Source: Achromobacter spanius
GTDB lineage: Bacteria; Pseudomonadota; Gammaproteobacteria; Burkholderiales; Burkholderiaceae_B
Assembly (NCBI RefSeq): GCF_029637605.1
Contig: NZ_CP121261.1
Coordinates: forward strand, 3,224,001-3,288,000
Direction of reading: 5' to 3'
Length of the DNA stretch: 64,000 nucleotides
The position numbers and the translations under genes were made by a program. Below the pieces are notes generated by a model. It did no database searches and was not told the DNA's origin. It worked only from the letters and a program-made list of their open reading frames with translations. Positions 40,667-49,840 of this stretch are shown here, piece by piece; position 1 is the stretch's first letter; each line of letters starts with the position of its first letter.

Positions 40667-42553
40667 ATGCCGTCGTACCCAAAAAACGAAGATGTGGCCT
40701 GGGTGGTCCCGCCGCAGGCCTACGCGGACACCCGGCCCGAGGTTTACGCCATCCCGGCGCCGCGTTCCCGCTACCTGACGATGCGCGATGGCTGCCGCCT
40801 GGCAGTTGATATCTATGTTCCGGAAGACAAGCCCGAACGCGGTGATGATCCGGCACCCGCGCAGTTTCCCGCCATCGTGCTGTTCACGCCGTACTACCGC
40901 CGCTTCAAGCTTCATCCGGACGGGGTCGGCGAATGCGCGCCCAATACCGCCAAGTTTCGGGATTTCTTTGTGCCGCGCGGATACGCCGTGGTCGTCATCG
41001 ACGTGCGCGGCACGGGCGCAAGTTTCGGCACGCGCGACAGCTTCCGCTCGCCACGCGAACGCGACGACAGCCGCGAAGTGGTGGAGTGGATCGTCACGCA
41101 GCCGTGGTCCAGCGGCGTCGTGGGCGCCACCGGCATCTCTTACCTGGGGGCCGCTTCTGATTTTCTAGCCAGCACCGGTCACCCGGCGGTGAAGGCCATT
41201 GCCCCGCTTTTTTCGGTATGGGACACCTACACCGACAACTACTTTCCGGGCGGCATCCAACTCAAGGCGCTGACGCAAAGCTACGACGACCTGATGGTCG
41301 CCCTGGACCATGACCGACGCGAGATGCTGCACCGGTTCGTCTACTACGCAAACCCGCACTTTGAAGGGCCGCGGCCAGTAGACGAAGATCCGGAAGGCGA
41401 ACTGTTGAAAGCCGCCATCCAGGAACACCTGGGCAACTTCCGCCAGACGGAGTTCATGCCCGAGTTCCGTTTTCGCGAAGACCCCCTGCCCTACGATGCG
41501 CAGTTCAGTTCGGCAACGTTCAGCCCCTACAGCCTGGCCGAACACATTCCGCCTGACGTGGCCGTGCTGTCGGTATCGGGCTGGATGGACGGCGGCGGCT
41601 ACATGAACGGCGCTATCTCGCGCTATCTGACCTTGTCGAAAAACCCCAGCCACCTTTTGCTTGGGCCCTGGGACCATGGCGCGCGCATTGATGTGTCGCC
41701 GTGGCGCACGACGCAGATGGCGGACTTTCCCTGGCTTGCCGAAATTCTGCGGTTCTTCGATCACTATCTGCTGGGCAAGCAAACGGGCCTGGATGCCGAG
41801 GCGCCGATCCACTACTACGCGCTGCACTCGGAACAATGGCGTAGCGCCGCGCAGTGGCCTCCCTACGACCAGGGCAAAGACAGTGCGCTATATCTGGCGC
41901 CCGCCTTGACGCTTGAGGCCGCCCCGGCGCCCAGCCTTTCGCATCAAACCTATCAAGTGGACTTTTCCATCGGCACCGGCGCTGGCACCCGCTACGAGCG
42001 CATCGCTGCCATCAACAGCACCGAGTACTACCCCGACTGGCAAGGACGCGGCGACCGCATGTGCAGCTTTACGTCCACGCCGCTGGACGCCGCAGCCGAA
42101 TTGGCGGGCCACGCCGTGGCGGACCTATGGGTCAGCAGCAGCGAGCCTGACGCCGCCTTGTTTGTCTACCTGACCGAAATCGAGGCCGACGGCACCGAGC
42201 GCTATGTGACCGAAGGCCTGTTGCGGCTGCTGCACCGCAAAGCGACACGCTGCCCGCCGCAATACCAGACAACGTGGCCCTTTCGCACATTCAGCCGGCA
42301 AGATGCGCGGCCGATGACACCGGGCAAATTCGAACGTGTCGAGGTCCCACTCTTGCCCACCGCCTGGCAATTCAAACCGGGTAGCCGCATCCGGATATCG
42401 ATTGCTGGGGCGGACAAAGACCACTGCGGACAGGTTCCTCACGGGCGCCCCCCGCTGTTGAAGATCGGCACGGGCGGCGATCATGCTTCACGCATCGACC
42501 TGCCGCTTGCGCCGGTTTCACAGACCATTGCCGGCAATGAGGCAAAGCCATGA
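40667..42553 (+). CDS. CocE/NonD-family hydrolase (peptidase S15-like)
   Basis: A 628-residue alpha/beta hydrolase. The catalytic domain (about residues 25-370) starts with LTMRDGCRLAVDIYVPEDK and contains VVVIDVRGTGAS, GATGISYLGA with the nucleophile Ser158 and LLGPWDHG. The C-terminal jelly-roll (about 390-620) includes AVADLWVSSSEPDAALFVYLTEIEADG, as in X-Pro dipeptidyl-peptidase and cocaine esterase. Such enzymes cleave acyl esters, acylated beta-lactams or amides. There is no signal peptide, so it should be cytoplasmic. AAGGAAG precedes ATG 40667. It overlaps the GAF gene by 4 bases. The ligand of the neighbouring Bug receptors may be its substrate (inference). Confidence 0.86.
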   Translation: MPSYPKNEDVAWVVPPQAYADTRPEVYAIPAPRSRYLTMRDGCRLAVDIYVPEDKPERGDDPAPAQFPAIVLFTPYYRRFKLHPDGVGECAPNTAKFRDFFVPRGYAVVVIDVRGTGASFGTRDSFRSPRERDDSREVVEWIVTQPWSSGVVGATGISYLGAASDFLASTGHPAVKAIAPLFSVWDTYTDNYFPGGIQLKALTQSYDDLMVALDHDRREMLHRFVYYANPHFEGPRPVDEDPEGELLKAAIQEHLGNFRQTEFMPEFRFREDPLPYDAQFSSATFSPYSLAEHIPPDVAVLSVSGWMDGGGYMNGAISRYLTLSKNPSHLLLGPWDHGARIDVSPWRTTQMADFPWLAEILRFFDHYLLGKQTGLDAEAPIHYYALHSEQWRSAAQWPPYDQGKDSALYLAPALTLEAAPAPSLSHQTYQVDFSIGTGAGTRYERIAAINSTEYYPDWQGRGDRMCSFTSTPLDAAAELAGHAVADLWVSSSEPDAALFVYLTEIEADGTERYVTEGLLRLLHRKATRCPPQYQTTWPFRTFSRQDARPMTPGKFERVEVPLLPTAWQFKPGSRIRISIAGADKDHCGQVPHGRPPLLKIGTGGDHASRIDLPLAPVSQTIAGNEAKP

Positions 42554-43047
42554 TCGCGCCGTTCAGCTTGTCCGCCTTGGAAATCGACATCCTGCGCGCC
42601 GCGCTCTCTCACACAACATCCGCCGAGGAGCCCGGCCTCTTGCTTGGCGCACTGGACGGCATTGCGCAGCGAGCGGTCGGCCACCGTTTGTTCACCGCCT
42701 TGCGCTATGACCTTGCAGCTGGCACCGCGCATCGTTTGTACAGCAGCGCCCCCGACCGTTATCCGGCCAGCGGCACCAAGTTGATCAGCGCGGCGCCGGC
42801 CATGCAGAAAATGCTGGCGACGGGCAAGCCCTTGCTGACGCCCGACGCGGACGCGGTCCGCATCAACTTCCCCGACGCCGACGCCATCTTCGCCTTGAAT
42901 TGCCAGAGCGTGCTGAACATCCCGGTGTATGGCCGGGGCCGCCTGCTTGGGCAGATCAATCTATTGCACGCGGCGAATCACTACACGCCCGCGCACACCG
43001 ACTTCTGCGCGGGCTTGGCGGTCATCGCCGCCACGGCATTCCTCTGA
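42550..43047 (+). CDS. Free-standing GAF-domain protein
   Basis: A 165-residue protein that is essentially one GAF domain: LDGIAQRAVGHRLFTALRYDLAAGTAHRLYSS at the start and LNIPVYGRGRLLGQINLLHAANHYTPAHTDF at the end, with no output domain. GAF domains bind small molecules or haem. Its ATG overlaps the hydrolase stop (ATGA), so it is made with the hydrolase and may sense or bind a related small molecule. Its TGA touches the TGA of the convergent aldehyde dehydrogenase (TGATCA, no gap). Confidence 0.78.
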   Translation: MIAPFSLSALEIDILRAALSHTTSAEEPGLLLGALDGIAQRAVGHRLFTALRYDLAAGTAHRLYSSAPDRYPASGTKLISAAPAMQKMLATGKPLLTPDADAVRINFPDADAIFALNCQSVLNIPVYGRGRLLGQINLLHAANHYTPAHTDFCAGLAVIAATAFL

Positions 43048-44646
43048 TCAACGGCCCCCGTCAGGCGGCACCGGCGCCCCATCCACCAGACGCCAGATCC
43101 CCAGGGGGTTGTCTTGTTGCAGGGCGTCTGGCCGCAGCGCATCCGGCAGATCCTGATAGCACACCGGTCGCAAGAACCGGTCGATGGCCGTTGCCCCAAC
43201 AGACGTGTGCATGGCATTCGACGTGGCCGGGTACGGGCCGCCATGCACCATGGCGTGGCTGACTTCCACGCCCGTGGGAAAGCCATTGGCCAGGATGCGG
43301 CCGCACTTGCGTTCCAGCACGCTGAGCAGCGTGCGGGCGGCAGCATGGTCCGGCGCGTCCAGTTGCAGCGTTGCCGTCAACTGGCCTTCCAGATGCTCGG
43401 CCACGTTCAGCACCTCTTCCCAGCTTTGCGCGCGCACGATGACCGATGCCGGGCCGAACATCTCGGCCTGCAAGGCCTCGTTGTTCAACAGATTGCGCGC
43501 ACTGGTCACGTAGAGCGCGGCCTGCGCGGCATTGGATTGATCACGCGCGGCACTGCCGTTTGCCACGGTTTCAACGCCCGGCACGGCCTGGACCTGCTCG
43601 CGGCTGCGGTTGTACGCGGCGCAGATGCCGGGCGTGAGCATGACCTGCGCGGCCTTGGCGGCCAGCGCGTCGCTGGCGGCGGCGATGAAGCGATCCAGCT
43701 CCGGCCCATCGATGGCGATGACCAGGCCGGGGTTGGTGCAGAACTGGCCCGCGCCCAAAGCCAGCGAATCCACAAAGCCTTGCGCGATGGCCTGCCCGCG
43801 CGCCGCCAGCGCGGCGGGCAGCAAGAATACGGGGTTGATGCTGCTCATTTCGGCATACACGGGGATGGGTTCGCGCCGCTGATTGGCAATGTTGACCAGC
43901 GCCAAGCCGCCTTGCCGCGAGCCCGTGAACCCCACCGCCTTGATGGCCGGATGCGCGACCAGCGCTTCGCCGATGGTTCGGCCCGCGCCGATCAGCAAGG
44001 AGAACACGCCTTCAGGCATGCCCGTGCGTTGCGCGGCTTTTTGCACGGCGCGCCCCACCAGTTCGGATGTGCCCAGATGCGCGCTGTGCGCCTTGACAAT
44101 GACCGGGGCGCCGGCCGCCAGGGCGGACGCCGTATCGCCGCCCGCCACGGAAAACGCCAGGGGGAAATTGCTGGCGCCGAACACGGCCACAGGCCCAAGC
44201 GGCACTTTTGCCTGGCGCAAATCCGCGCGCGGCAGCGGCTGACGTTCGGGTTGGGCAGTATCAACAATGGCGCCCAGAAAGTGGCCGTCGCGCACCACCT
44301 GGGCAAACAGGCGCATTTGGCCGATGGTGCGGCCACGTTCACCCGTCAGCCGCGCCACGGGCAAGCCGCTTTCCTGGTGGGCGCGCTGGATCAGCGCGTC
44401 GCCCAACGCCAGGATTTCATCGGCTATCGCCTCCAGGAATTCCGCGCGGCGAGCCAGCGGAAGATGGCGATACGGGTCGAACGCGGCAGCAGCCAACGTG
44501 GCGGCGCGCTCCACGTCAGCGTGCGTGCCCAGGCCGAAGCTTGGTTCCGCGATGTCGGCATTCAACGTGGGGTTGAAGGCGCATTGCGTACCGGCCGTGC
44601 CGCGCACGGCGGCGTGACCGATGAGCATTTCTCCAGTGATCTGCAT
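43048..44646 (-). CDS. 2-oxoglutarate-semialdehyde-type aldehyde dehydrogenase (NADP+)
   Basis: A 532-residue aldehyde dehydrogenase of the alpha-ketoglutaric-semialdehyde dehydrogenase branch. [35 protein letters not shown] is the cofactor region, GFTGSRQGG the next loop, [14 protein letters not shown] holds the general base Glu, and [10 protein letters not shown] holds nucleophile Cys303. The C-terminal [22 protein letters not shown] is characteristic of this branch. It oxidises a (keto)aldehyde to the acid, classically to 2-oxoglutarate. It is the last gene of a minus-strand run with an MHS transporter and an Fe-alcohol dehydrogenase. AAGGAATTC precedes the ATG. Confidence 0.9.
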   Translation of the reverse strand: MQITGEMLIGHAAVRGTAGTQCAFNPTLNADIAEPSFGLGTHADVERAATLAAAAFDPYRHLPLARRAEFLEAIADEILALGDALIQRAHQESGLPVARLTGERGRTIGQMRLFAQVVRDGHFLGAIVDTAQPERQPLPRADLRQAKVPLGPVAVFGASNFPLAFSVAGGDTASALAAGAPVIVKAHSAHLGTSELVGRAVQKAAQRTGMPEGVFSLLIGAGRTIGEALVAHPAIKAVGFTGSRQGGLALVNIANQRREPIPVYAEMSSINPVFLLPAALAARGQAIAQGFVDSLALGAGQFCTNPGLVIAIDGPELDRFIAAASDALAAKAAQVMLTPGICAAYNRSREQVQAVPGVETVANGSAARDQSNAAQAALYVTSARNLLNNEALQAEMFGPASVIVRAQSWEEVLNVAEHLEGQLTATLQLDAPDHAAARTLLSVLERKCGRILANGFPTGVEVSHAMVHGGPYPATSNAMHTSVGATAIDRFLRPVCYQDLPDALRPDALQQDNPLGIWRLVDGAPVPPDGGR

Positions 44647-44698
44647 GATTGAATTCCTTGGATAAGAGTCAGATGGGATGAATGTCGAAGCTCAGGGA

Positions 44699-46039
44699 TC
44701 AGTCGTCCAACGGCTGGCCGCTGCGATCGCGCGCAACCGCCACCGCAATGATGGACACCACCGCGCAAGCGGCCAGGAACAGCACCACGGGCACATAGCT
44801 GCCGCTGTAGTAGGCGACGAGCGCCGTGGCGATCAGCGGCATGGGGCCGCCCACCAGCGCCGCGCCAATCTGATAACCCAGCGACATGCCGGTGTAGCGG
44901 ATGGCGGGCGGAAAGGCTTCCGCCAACAAGGTGCCGATCATGGAGCCGTAGCTGGCCCAAATGACGCCGAAGCCCACGGCGATGGCCAGGCCCGCCGCCC
45001 ACACCGACTTCTGATCCAGCAGCCAGAAGTACGGAAAGATCCACAACAGAAAGGCCACGCTGCCGCCGATGAACACCTTCTTGCGGCCGATGCGGTCAGA
45101 CAGATGACCGAAGAACAGCATGCACGGAAACGCGATCAAGGCGCAGACCAGCACGATGTTCAGAATGGTCGAACGCGCAAAGCCGTGATCCATCATGTAC
45201 GAGATGGTGAAGGTGGCGTACAGGAAAAAGGTGGACGTCTCCACGACCTTCGCGCCAATGGCGATCAGCACTTCGCGCCAGTGGTGCTGCAAGGTTTCCT
45301 TGAGCGGAATGCGGGCGCTGCTGCGCGTGGCCTGAATCTTCTTGAACGACGGGGTTTCCCCCACGGCGTTGCGGATCCACATGCCCACCATCACCAACAC
45401 GATGGAACCCACGAACGGAATGCGCCAGCCCCAGGACTGGAATGCCTCTTCGCTCATGCTGGCGCTAAGCAGCGACGTGATGACGTTGCCCAGCGCCAGG
45501 CCCAGCACCGCGCCAGTCTGCGGCACGGCGCCATAGAAGCCGCGCTTTTTGCGTGGCGAATATTCCACGGCCAGCAACACGCCGCCGCCCCATTCGCCGC
45601 CCAACGCCAGGCCCTGCATCAGGCGCAGCAGCGTCAGCAGAATAGGCGCGGCCAGGCCAATTTGCGCGTAGTTGGGCAACATGCCCATCAGCACGGTGGA
45701 CAAGCCCATCATCGACAGCGTCATCGCCAGCGTCTTCTTGCGGCCGATGCGGTCGCCGATGTGCGAGAAGATCACGCCCCCCAGCGGACGCACCAGAAAA
45801 GCCAGGGCGAAGGTGGCCAGCGCCAGCATCTGACTGACCAGCGCGTTGTCACTAGGGAAAAACTGCTTGGCGAAAATAATGGACGACATGGTTCCGTACA
45901 GGAAATAGTCGTACCACTCGATGGTGCTGCCCACTGCGCTGCCCATGAGCGCGCGGCGACGCTCGGCATCAGGGACCAGGGTTTCTTTGTCGGCAGCGCT
46001 CAGGCTGGGGTTGGAACCACCAACGGACAGGGTGCTCAT
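44699..46039 (-). CDS. MHS-family MFS transporter (metabolite:H+ symporter)
   Basis: A 446-residue twelve-helix transporter of the metabolite:H+ symporter family (ProP, ShiA, KgtP). SAVGSTIEWYDYFLYGTMSSIIF opens the first helix, HIGDRIGRKKTLAMTLSMMG and HLSDRIGRKKVFIGG are the two matching loop motifs, and RLMQGLALGGEWGGGVLLAVEY is the family's helix-5 signature. The usual cargo is a carboxylate or compatible solute. GGTGGAG precedes ATG 46039. It lies between the Fe-alcohol dehydrogenase and the semialdehyde dehydrogenase, so it likely imports their substrate. Confidence 0.9.
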   Translation of the reverse strand: MSTLSVGGSNPSLSAADKETLVPDAERRRALMGSAVGSTIEWYDYFLYGTMSSIIFAKQFFPSDNALVSQMLALATFALAFLVRPLGGVIFSHIGDRIGRKKTLAMTLSMMGLSTVLMGMLPNYAQIGLAAPILLTLLRLMQGLALGGEWGGGVLLAVEYSPRKKRGFYGAVPQTGAVLGLALGNVITSLLSASMSEEAFQSWGWRIPFVGSIVLVMVGMWIRNAVGETPSFKKIQATRSSARIPLKETLQHHWREVLIAIGAKVVETSTFFLYATFTISYMMDHGFARSTILNIVLVCALIAFPCMLFFGHLSDRIGRKKVFIGGSVAFLLWIFPYFWLLDQKSVWAAGLAIAVGFGVIWASYGSMIGTLLAEAFPPAIRYTGMSLGYQIGAALVGGPMPLIATALVAYYSGSYVPVVLFLAACAVVSIIAVAVARDRSGQPLDD

Positions 46040-46088
46040 GTCTCCACCTATTTGGATTATTTGGTTGTTTGTTTGTTTGAATGCATGT

Positions 46089-46116
46089 CGCCATCCCATG
46101 CGGATGCGGGATGGCG
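46089..46116 (-). other. 9-bp stem-loop between Fe-alcohol dehydrogenase and MHS genes
   Basis: CGCCATCCC (46089-46097), a 10-base loop and GGGATGGCG (46108-46116) pair perfectly in the 131-base gap. Without a T-run it may lower or stabilise downstream expression rather than terminate. The transporter start follows about 50 bases later, after three GTTT repeats. Confidence 0.5.
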
Positions 46117-46170
46117 GTTAACGGCAACGCAGGGGTAGCCAAACGCGCATGCGCGCCAGGCGCGCACGTC

Positions 46171-47307
46171 TTACGTCGATGCGCGCAGCATCGCCACGTA
46201 GTCGTCGGCGCTGGCGTCGCGCGGGTTGGTGCGGTGGCTGTGGTCGGCCAGGGCGCCCTTGACGATGCGTTCGTAAAGGTCTTCCGTGACACCCAGTTCG
46301 CCCAAGCCCGTCGGCAGATTCAACGCGCGGCTCTTGTTGGCCAGGGCCTCTTCCACTGACAGCGTTGCCGGCAAGCCCATGGCCTGCGCAAGCCGCGCGA
46401 TCTTGTCTTCATGCGCCACGGTTTCCGCGCCACGGTTGAAACGCACCACCGCCGGCAACAGAATGGCGTTGAGCGTGCCGTGATGCAGCTTGGGGTTGAT
46501 GCCGCCCAGCGAATGGCTCAGGCTGTGTACGCAGCCCAAGCCCTTCTGAAACGCCAGCGCCCCTTGCAGGGAAGCGCTCATCATGTTGGCGCGCGCTTGC
46601 ACATTGCCCGGCTCGTTGACCGCCACTTCAATGTGACGCCACGCGCGCCACAGGCCGTCCAGCGCAATGCCATCGGCCGGCGGGTTGAAGGCCGGCGCCA
46701 AAAAGGTTTCGATGCAGTGGGCAATGGCGTCCATGCCGGTGGCGGCGGTCAGGCCCGCGGGCAGGCCCAGCGTCAATTCGGGGTCGCAGATGGCAACCTT
46801 GGGAATGACGTGGGGCGACAAAATGCCCACCTTGCGCCCATCGTCCAGGATGATGATCGCGCCCCGGCCCACTTCGCTGCCGGTGCCCGCCGTGGTGGGA
46901 ATGGCGACGATGGGCAGCGTGGCCGCCGTGATGTTCTGCACCCCGCCTTCAATCAAGGCGAACTGGCGCAGCGGGCCTTCATGGCGCGCGGACACCGCCA
47001 CGGCCTTGGCCAGGTCGATGGAAGAGCCACCGCCCACGGCGATGACGCCGTTGCAATCCGCCTGCTTCAAGCTGGCCACGCCCGCGCGCACCGCCGCTTC
47101 CGATGGGTTGGACGGCGTGTCGTTGAACACGGCCAGGTTGGCGTGGCCCAGCGCCGACTTCACGCGGTCGACGATGCCCGCCGCTTCCACGCCCCGATCG
47201 GTCACGATCAAAGGTTTGGTAATACCCAGACGCTCACAGACGTCGCGCAGATCCGCCAGGATGCCGGCGCCGAAGCGAATTTCGGTCACGTAATTGATCA
47301 GTGCCAT
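46171..47307 (-). CDS. Iron-containing alcohol dehydrogenase
   Basis: A 378-residue group III metal alcohol dehydrogenase. GGGSSIDLAKAVAV is the nucleotide-binding glycine motif, TAGTGSEVGRGAIII follows, and the metal ligands are in TGMDAIAHCIETF (Asp, His) and KGLGCVHSLSHSLGG...HHGTLNAILLP (His, His). The family includes 4-hydroxybutyrate and hydroxyacid-oxoacid dehydrogenases, 1,3-propanediol dehydrogenase and maleylacetate reductase. The semialdehyde dehydrogenase downstream suggests it makes a semialdehyde from a hydroxy acid (inference). AAGAGG precedes the ATG. It is divergent from a LysR gene 108 bases away. Confidence 0.9.
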   Translation of the reverse strand: MALINYVTEIRFGAGILADLRDVCERLGITKPLIVTDRGVEAAGIVDRVKSALGHANLAVFNDTPSNPSEAAVRAGVASLKQADCNGVIAVGGGSSIDLAKAVAVSARHEGPLRQFALIEGGVQNITAATLPIVAIPTTAGTGSEVGRGAIIILDDGRKVGILSPHVIPKVAICDPELTLGLPAGLTAATGMDAIAHCIETFLAPAFNPPADGIALDGLWRAWRHIEVAVNEPGNVQARANMMSASLQGALAFQKGLGCVHSLSHSLGGINPKLHHGTLNAILLPAVVRFNRGAETVAHEDKIARLAQAMGLPATLSVEEALANKSRALNLPTGLGELGVTEDLYERIVKGALADHSHRTNPRDASADDYVAMLRAST

Positions 47308-47415
47308 GCTGCCTCTTTTCCTTGAAAAACTTGGGCCAGATGAGAAGGCTCGAGTCTAGGCATGGGCCGCGCTTCAGTACACTGACGACTTTCTATACAG
47401 CTATAACTTTTATTC

Positions 47416-48363
47416 ATGGCAAACGTTCCCCCCAGCCTGAATTCAGTCATGTCGCGGCTGCATGCCAAGCAGCTCCGGCTGCTCATCACCATTGAGGAAT
47501 GCGGCTCGCTGCTGGCCGCCGCCGACAAGATCGGCCTGACCCAGCCCGGCGCCAGCAAGGCGCTGCGCGAGCTGGAGCAGACCTTGCAGGTGGAGTTGTT
47601 CGCGCGCACCAACCGAGGGCTGATTCCCACCGAGGCCGGCCTGTGTGCGCTGCGCTTCGCGCGCCTGATCCAGGCGGACATCAACAAGCTGCGGTTTGAA
47701 CTGGATGCGATTGCCAGCGGCGCGGGCGGCCGCCTGGCCATCGGCACCATCATGGGCGCCGTGCCGCTGCTGACCGATGCCGTCACGCACCTGTTGCGCC
47801 AGCAGCCGCGCATGTCGGTGGAAATTGTGGAAGACACCAGCGAGACCTTGCTGGGCCTGATCGAACGCGGGCGACTGGATGCGGCCATCTGCCGATCGTC
47901 CGTCGGACGTAACCAGGAGCTGTACGAATCCATCGTCATCAAGCCCGAGTCGCTGGCCGTGATTGCCAACGTGCGCCATACGGCGATGGGCGCGAACGCC
48001 GTGGACCTGCGCGAATTACAGGACAGCCGCTGGGTGGTCTATCGCGCGCACATGCCGATGCGCCGGCTGCTTGAACGTGAGTTCCACGAAGCCGAATTGA
48101 ATTTTCCGCTGCACCTCATCGAAACCACCTCGGCGCTGGCTACGCTCACGCTGTTGAGCCGCAACACGGATCTGGTCGCGCTGGTGTCGGAGGACGTCGC
48201 CAACTACTTCTGCCGCAACGGCTTGGTGGGCACGCTGGCCTTGGCGCTGAAGTCGCGCAGCGAGCCGTATGAACTGGTGTTCAGGAAGGGCGCGCCGAAA
48301 AGCCCGGCGTTGAGTTTGCTGGTGGAGGCGTTGATGCGGGAAGGAAACGCAGGGGTGGCGTAG
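47416..48363 (+). CDS. LysR-family regulator of the Fe-alcohol dehydrogenase operon
   Basis: A 315-residue LysR protein with HTH at about residues 14-72 (LRLLITIEECGSLLAAADKIGLTQPGASKALRELEQ) and a LysR_substrate domain from about 98 (GGRLAIGTIMGAVPLLTDAV), with the GbpR-like feature ARTNRGLIPTEAG. It is divergent from the Fe-alcohol dehydrogenase, and the spacer holds an AT-rich patch (TATACAGCTATA, 47394-47405), a possible binding or -10 region. Control of the minus-strand operon is inferred from position. The next gene, PrpD-like, lies 62 bases downstream but has its own operator. Confidence 0.87.
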   Translation: MANVPPSLNSVMSRLHAKQLRLLITIEECGSLLAAADKIGLTQPGASKALRELEQTLQVELFARTNRGLIPTEAGLCALRFARLIQADINKLRFELDAIASGAGGRLAIGTIMGAVPLLTDAVTHLLRQQPRMSVEIVEDTSETLLGLIERGRLDAAICRSSVGRNQELYESIVIKPESLAVIANVRHTAMGANAVDLRELQDSRWVVYRAHMPMRRLLEREFHEAELNFPLHLIETTSALATLTLLSRNTDLVALVSEDVANYFCRNGLVGTLALALKSRSEPYELVFRKGAPKSPALSLLVEALMREGNAGVA

Positions 48364-48383
48364 GGGGTGGCGATGGTTTATTG

Positions 48384-48417
48384 TTTTATTGAACGAATTA
48401 TATTTTATTCAATGAAA
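48384..48417 (+). promoter_or_regulatory. Paired IclR-type operator before the PrpD-like gene
   Basis: TTTTATT-G-AACGAAT (48384-48398) and TTTTATT-C-AATGAAA (48403-48417) have centres 19 bp apart (48391 and 48410). The same 15-bp pattern and the same 19-bp spacing occur at 50591-50624 before the IclR gene. TATATT (48399-48404) between them could be a -10. Confidence 0.66.
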
Positions 48418-48425
48418 CATAAATC

Positions 48426-49814
48426 ATGACACCCACCCCTGAAGCCTCCCTGGTCGCCCATTTAGGCCGCCTGCGCCAGCAGCCCATTCCCCTCCCCACC
48501 CGCGAACGCCTTGCGCAAGCCTTGCTGGACTGGTTCACCGCTGGCTGGTCAGCGGCCGGCACGCCTGCCGCCGACCGCTATCGCCGCACCGCGCACGACT
48601 GCCACCCCGGCGCCGGCAACGTCCCGGTCTTCGGCGGCGCGGGCATGAACGCCAACGGCGCCGCTTTCGCCAACGCGGCTATCGCTCACCTGCGTGAGAT
48701 CGACGACGCGCACCGCGCCGCGATGCTGCACCCCGGCGTGGTGTCGGTCACGCCCACCTTGGCGCTGGCGGCAAGCGGCGGCATGACGCAACGTCAGGTG
48801 GCGGACGCCATCATTGCCGGGTACGAAGTGTCGCTGCGGCTGGGCGAAGCGCTGGGCACGCGCCATGCCGCGTCCTTTCACGCCACCGCCACGGCGGGCA
48901 CGGTGGGCGCGGCGGCGGCCTCGGCCACCGCCTTGGGGCTGGCGCCGCAAGCGCTGCACCATGCGCTGGGCATCGGCGCCACGCAGGCGGCGGGCCTGTG
49001 GCAGTTGGTGGACGACGACGCGCACGAAGCCAAGTCGCTGCACCCCGCCTTCGCCGTGCGCAACGGCATGACCGCGGCTTATGCGGCACGTGCCGGACTG
49101 CCCGGCGCGCAGCGCTTCGCCACGGGCTCGCGGGGCTTGTATCGCCTGCTGCAAGGCGATGGCCCCTTGGACGCGCTGGACAGCAACCTGGATGCGCCCG
49201 AACGCCTGAACACCGCCACCATCAAGGCCTGGCCGTGCTGCGCGCAATTGTTCACGCCGCTGGACGCCACCCAGGAACTGCTGGACATCCACGCGCCTGC
49301 GCCGGACGACATCGAATCGCTGGACGTTGAAATCTTCACGCACGCGCTGAAGATCGCCGGGGTCGACTGGCCCGTCAATGCGGCGCAAACCTGCTTTTCC
49401 TTGCGCTACGTAGTGGCGCGTCTGGTGCTGGCGGGCAAGCTGGGCATTGAAGACATGGAGTCGCCCGACCTGCATGCGCCCGCGCTGCTGGCCTTGGCGC
49501 GCCGCATCACGGTACGCACCAGCGATGTCTTCCAGCAGGAGTTCCCCAGCCTGCGGCCTTGCCGCGTGACGCTCACGCTGAAGGGCGGGCAGCAATGGAG
49601 CGTGCTGAGAAAGCTGCGTCGTGGCGACCCGGAAGACCCCTATACCTGGGTTGCGCTGCAAGCACGCATGCGCGCGTTTGCGCCGGCCATGGACGATGCG
49701 CAGGCCGCGGCCATTGTCGCTTGGTGCGAGCGCTTTACGGACGCCGGCCAGGACGGGGCGATCTGCCTGCCGGCGCCTGGATTGTTCAGCAGCGCAGGCC
49801 AGCGCCAGCAGTAG
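48426..49814 (+). CDS. MmgE/PrpD-family protein
   Basis: A 462-residue protein of the MmgE/PrpD family, which includes 2-methylcitrate dehydratase, cis-aconitate decarboxylase and a bacterial iminodisuccinate epimerase. Visible marks are VPVFGGAGMNANGAAFANAAIAHLREIDDAHRAAMLHPG (about residues 65-103), SFHATATAGTVGAAAASA (about 150-167) and KAWPCCAQLF near 275. No methylcitrate-cycle genes are nearby, so a dehydratase, decarboxylase or epimerase acting on another polycarboxylate is likely. It shares operator sites with the IclR/FAD-oxidase locus and converges on IclR with a 26-base gap. Confidence 0.85.
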   Translation: MTPTPEASLVAHLGRLRQQPIPLPTRERLAQALLDWFTAGWSAAGTPAADRYRRTAHDCHPGAGNVPVFGGAGMNANGAAFANAAIAHLREIDDAHRAAMLHPGVVSVTPTLALAASGGMTQRQVADAIIAGYEVSLRLGEALGTRHAASFHATATAGTVGAAAASATALGLAPQALHHALGIGATQAAGLWQLVDDDAHEAKSLHPAFAVRNGMTAAYAARAGLPGAQRFATGSRGLYRLLQGDGPLDALDSNLDAPERLNTATIKAWPCCAQLFTPLDATQELLDIHAPAPDDIESLDVEIFTHALKIAGVDWPVNAAQTCFSLRYVVARLVLAGKLGIEDMESPDLHAPALLALARRITVRTSDVFQQEFPSLRPCRVTLTLKGGQQWSVLRKLRRGDPEDPYTWVALQARMRAFAPAMDDAQAAAIVAWCERFTDAGQDGAICLPAPGLFSSAGQRQQ

Positions 49815-49840
49815 AGACACAAGCGGGCGCCGCAGCCCGC

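Noticed and set aside
47394..47405. TATACAGCTATA as a LysR operator for the Fe-alcohol dehydrogenase operon
   Set aside because: The dyad is imperfect at the centre and could equally be a promoter element; noted in the LysR entry but not called as a separate site.
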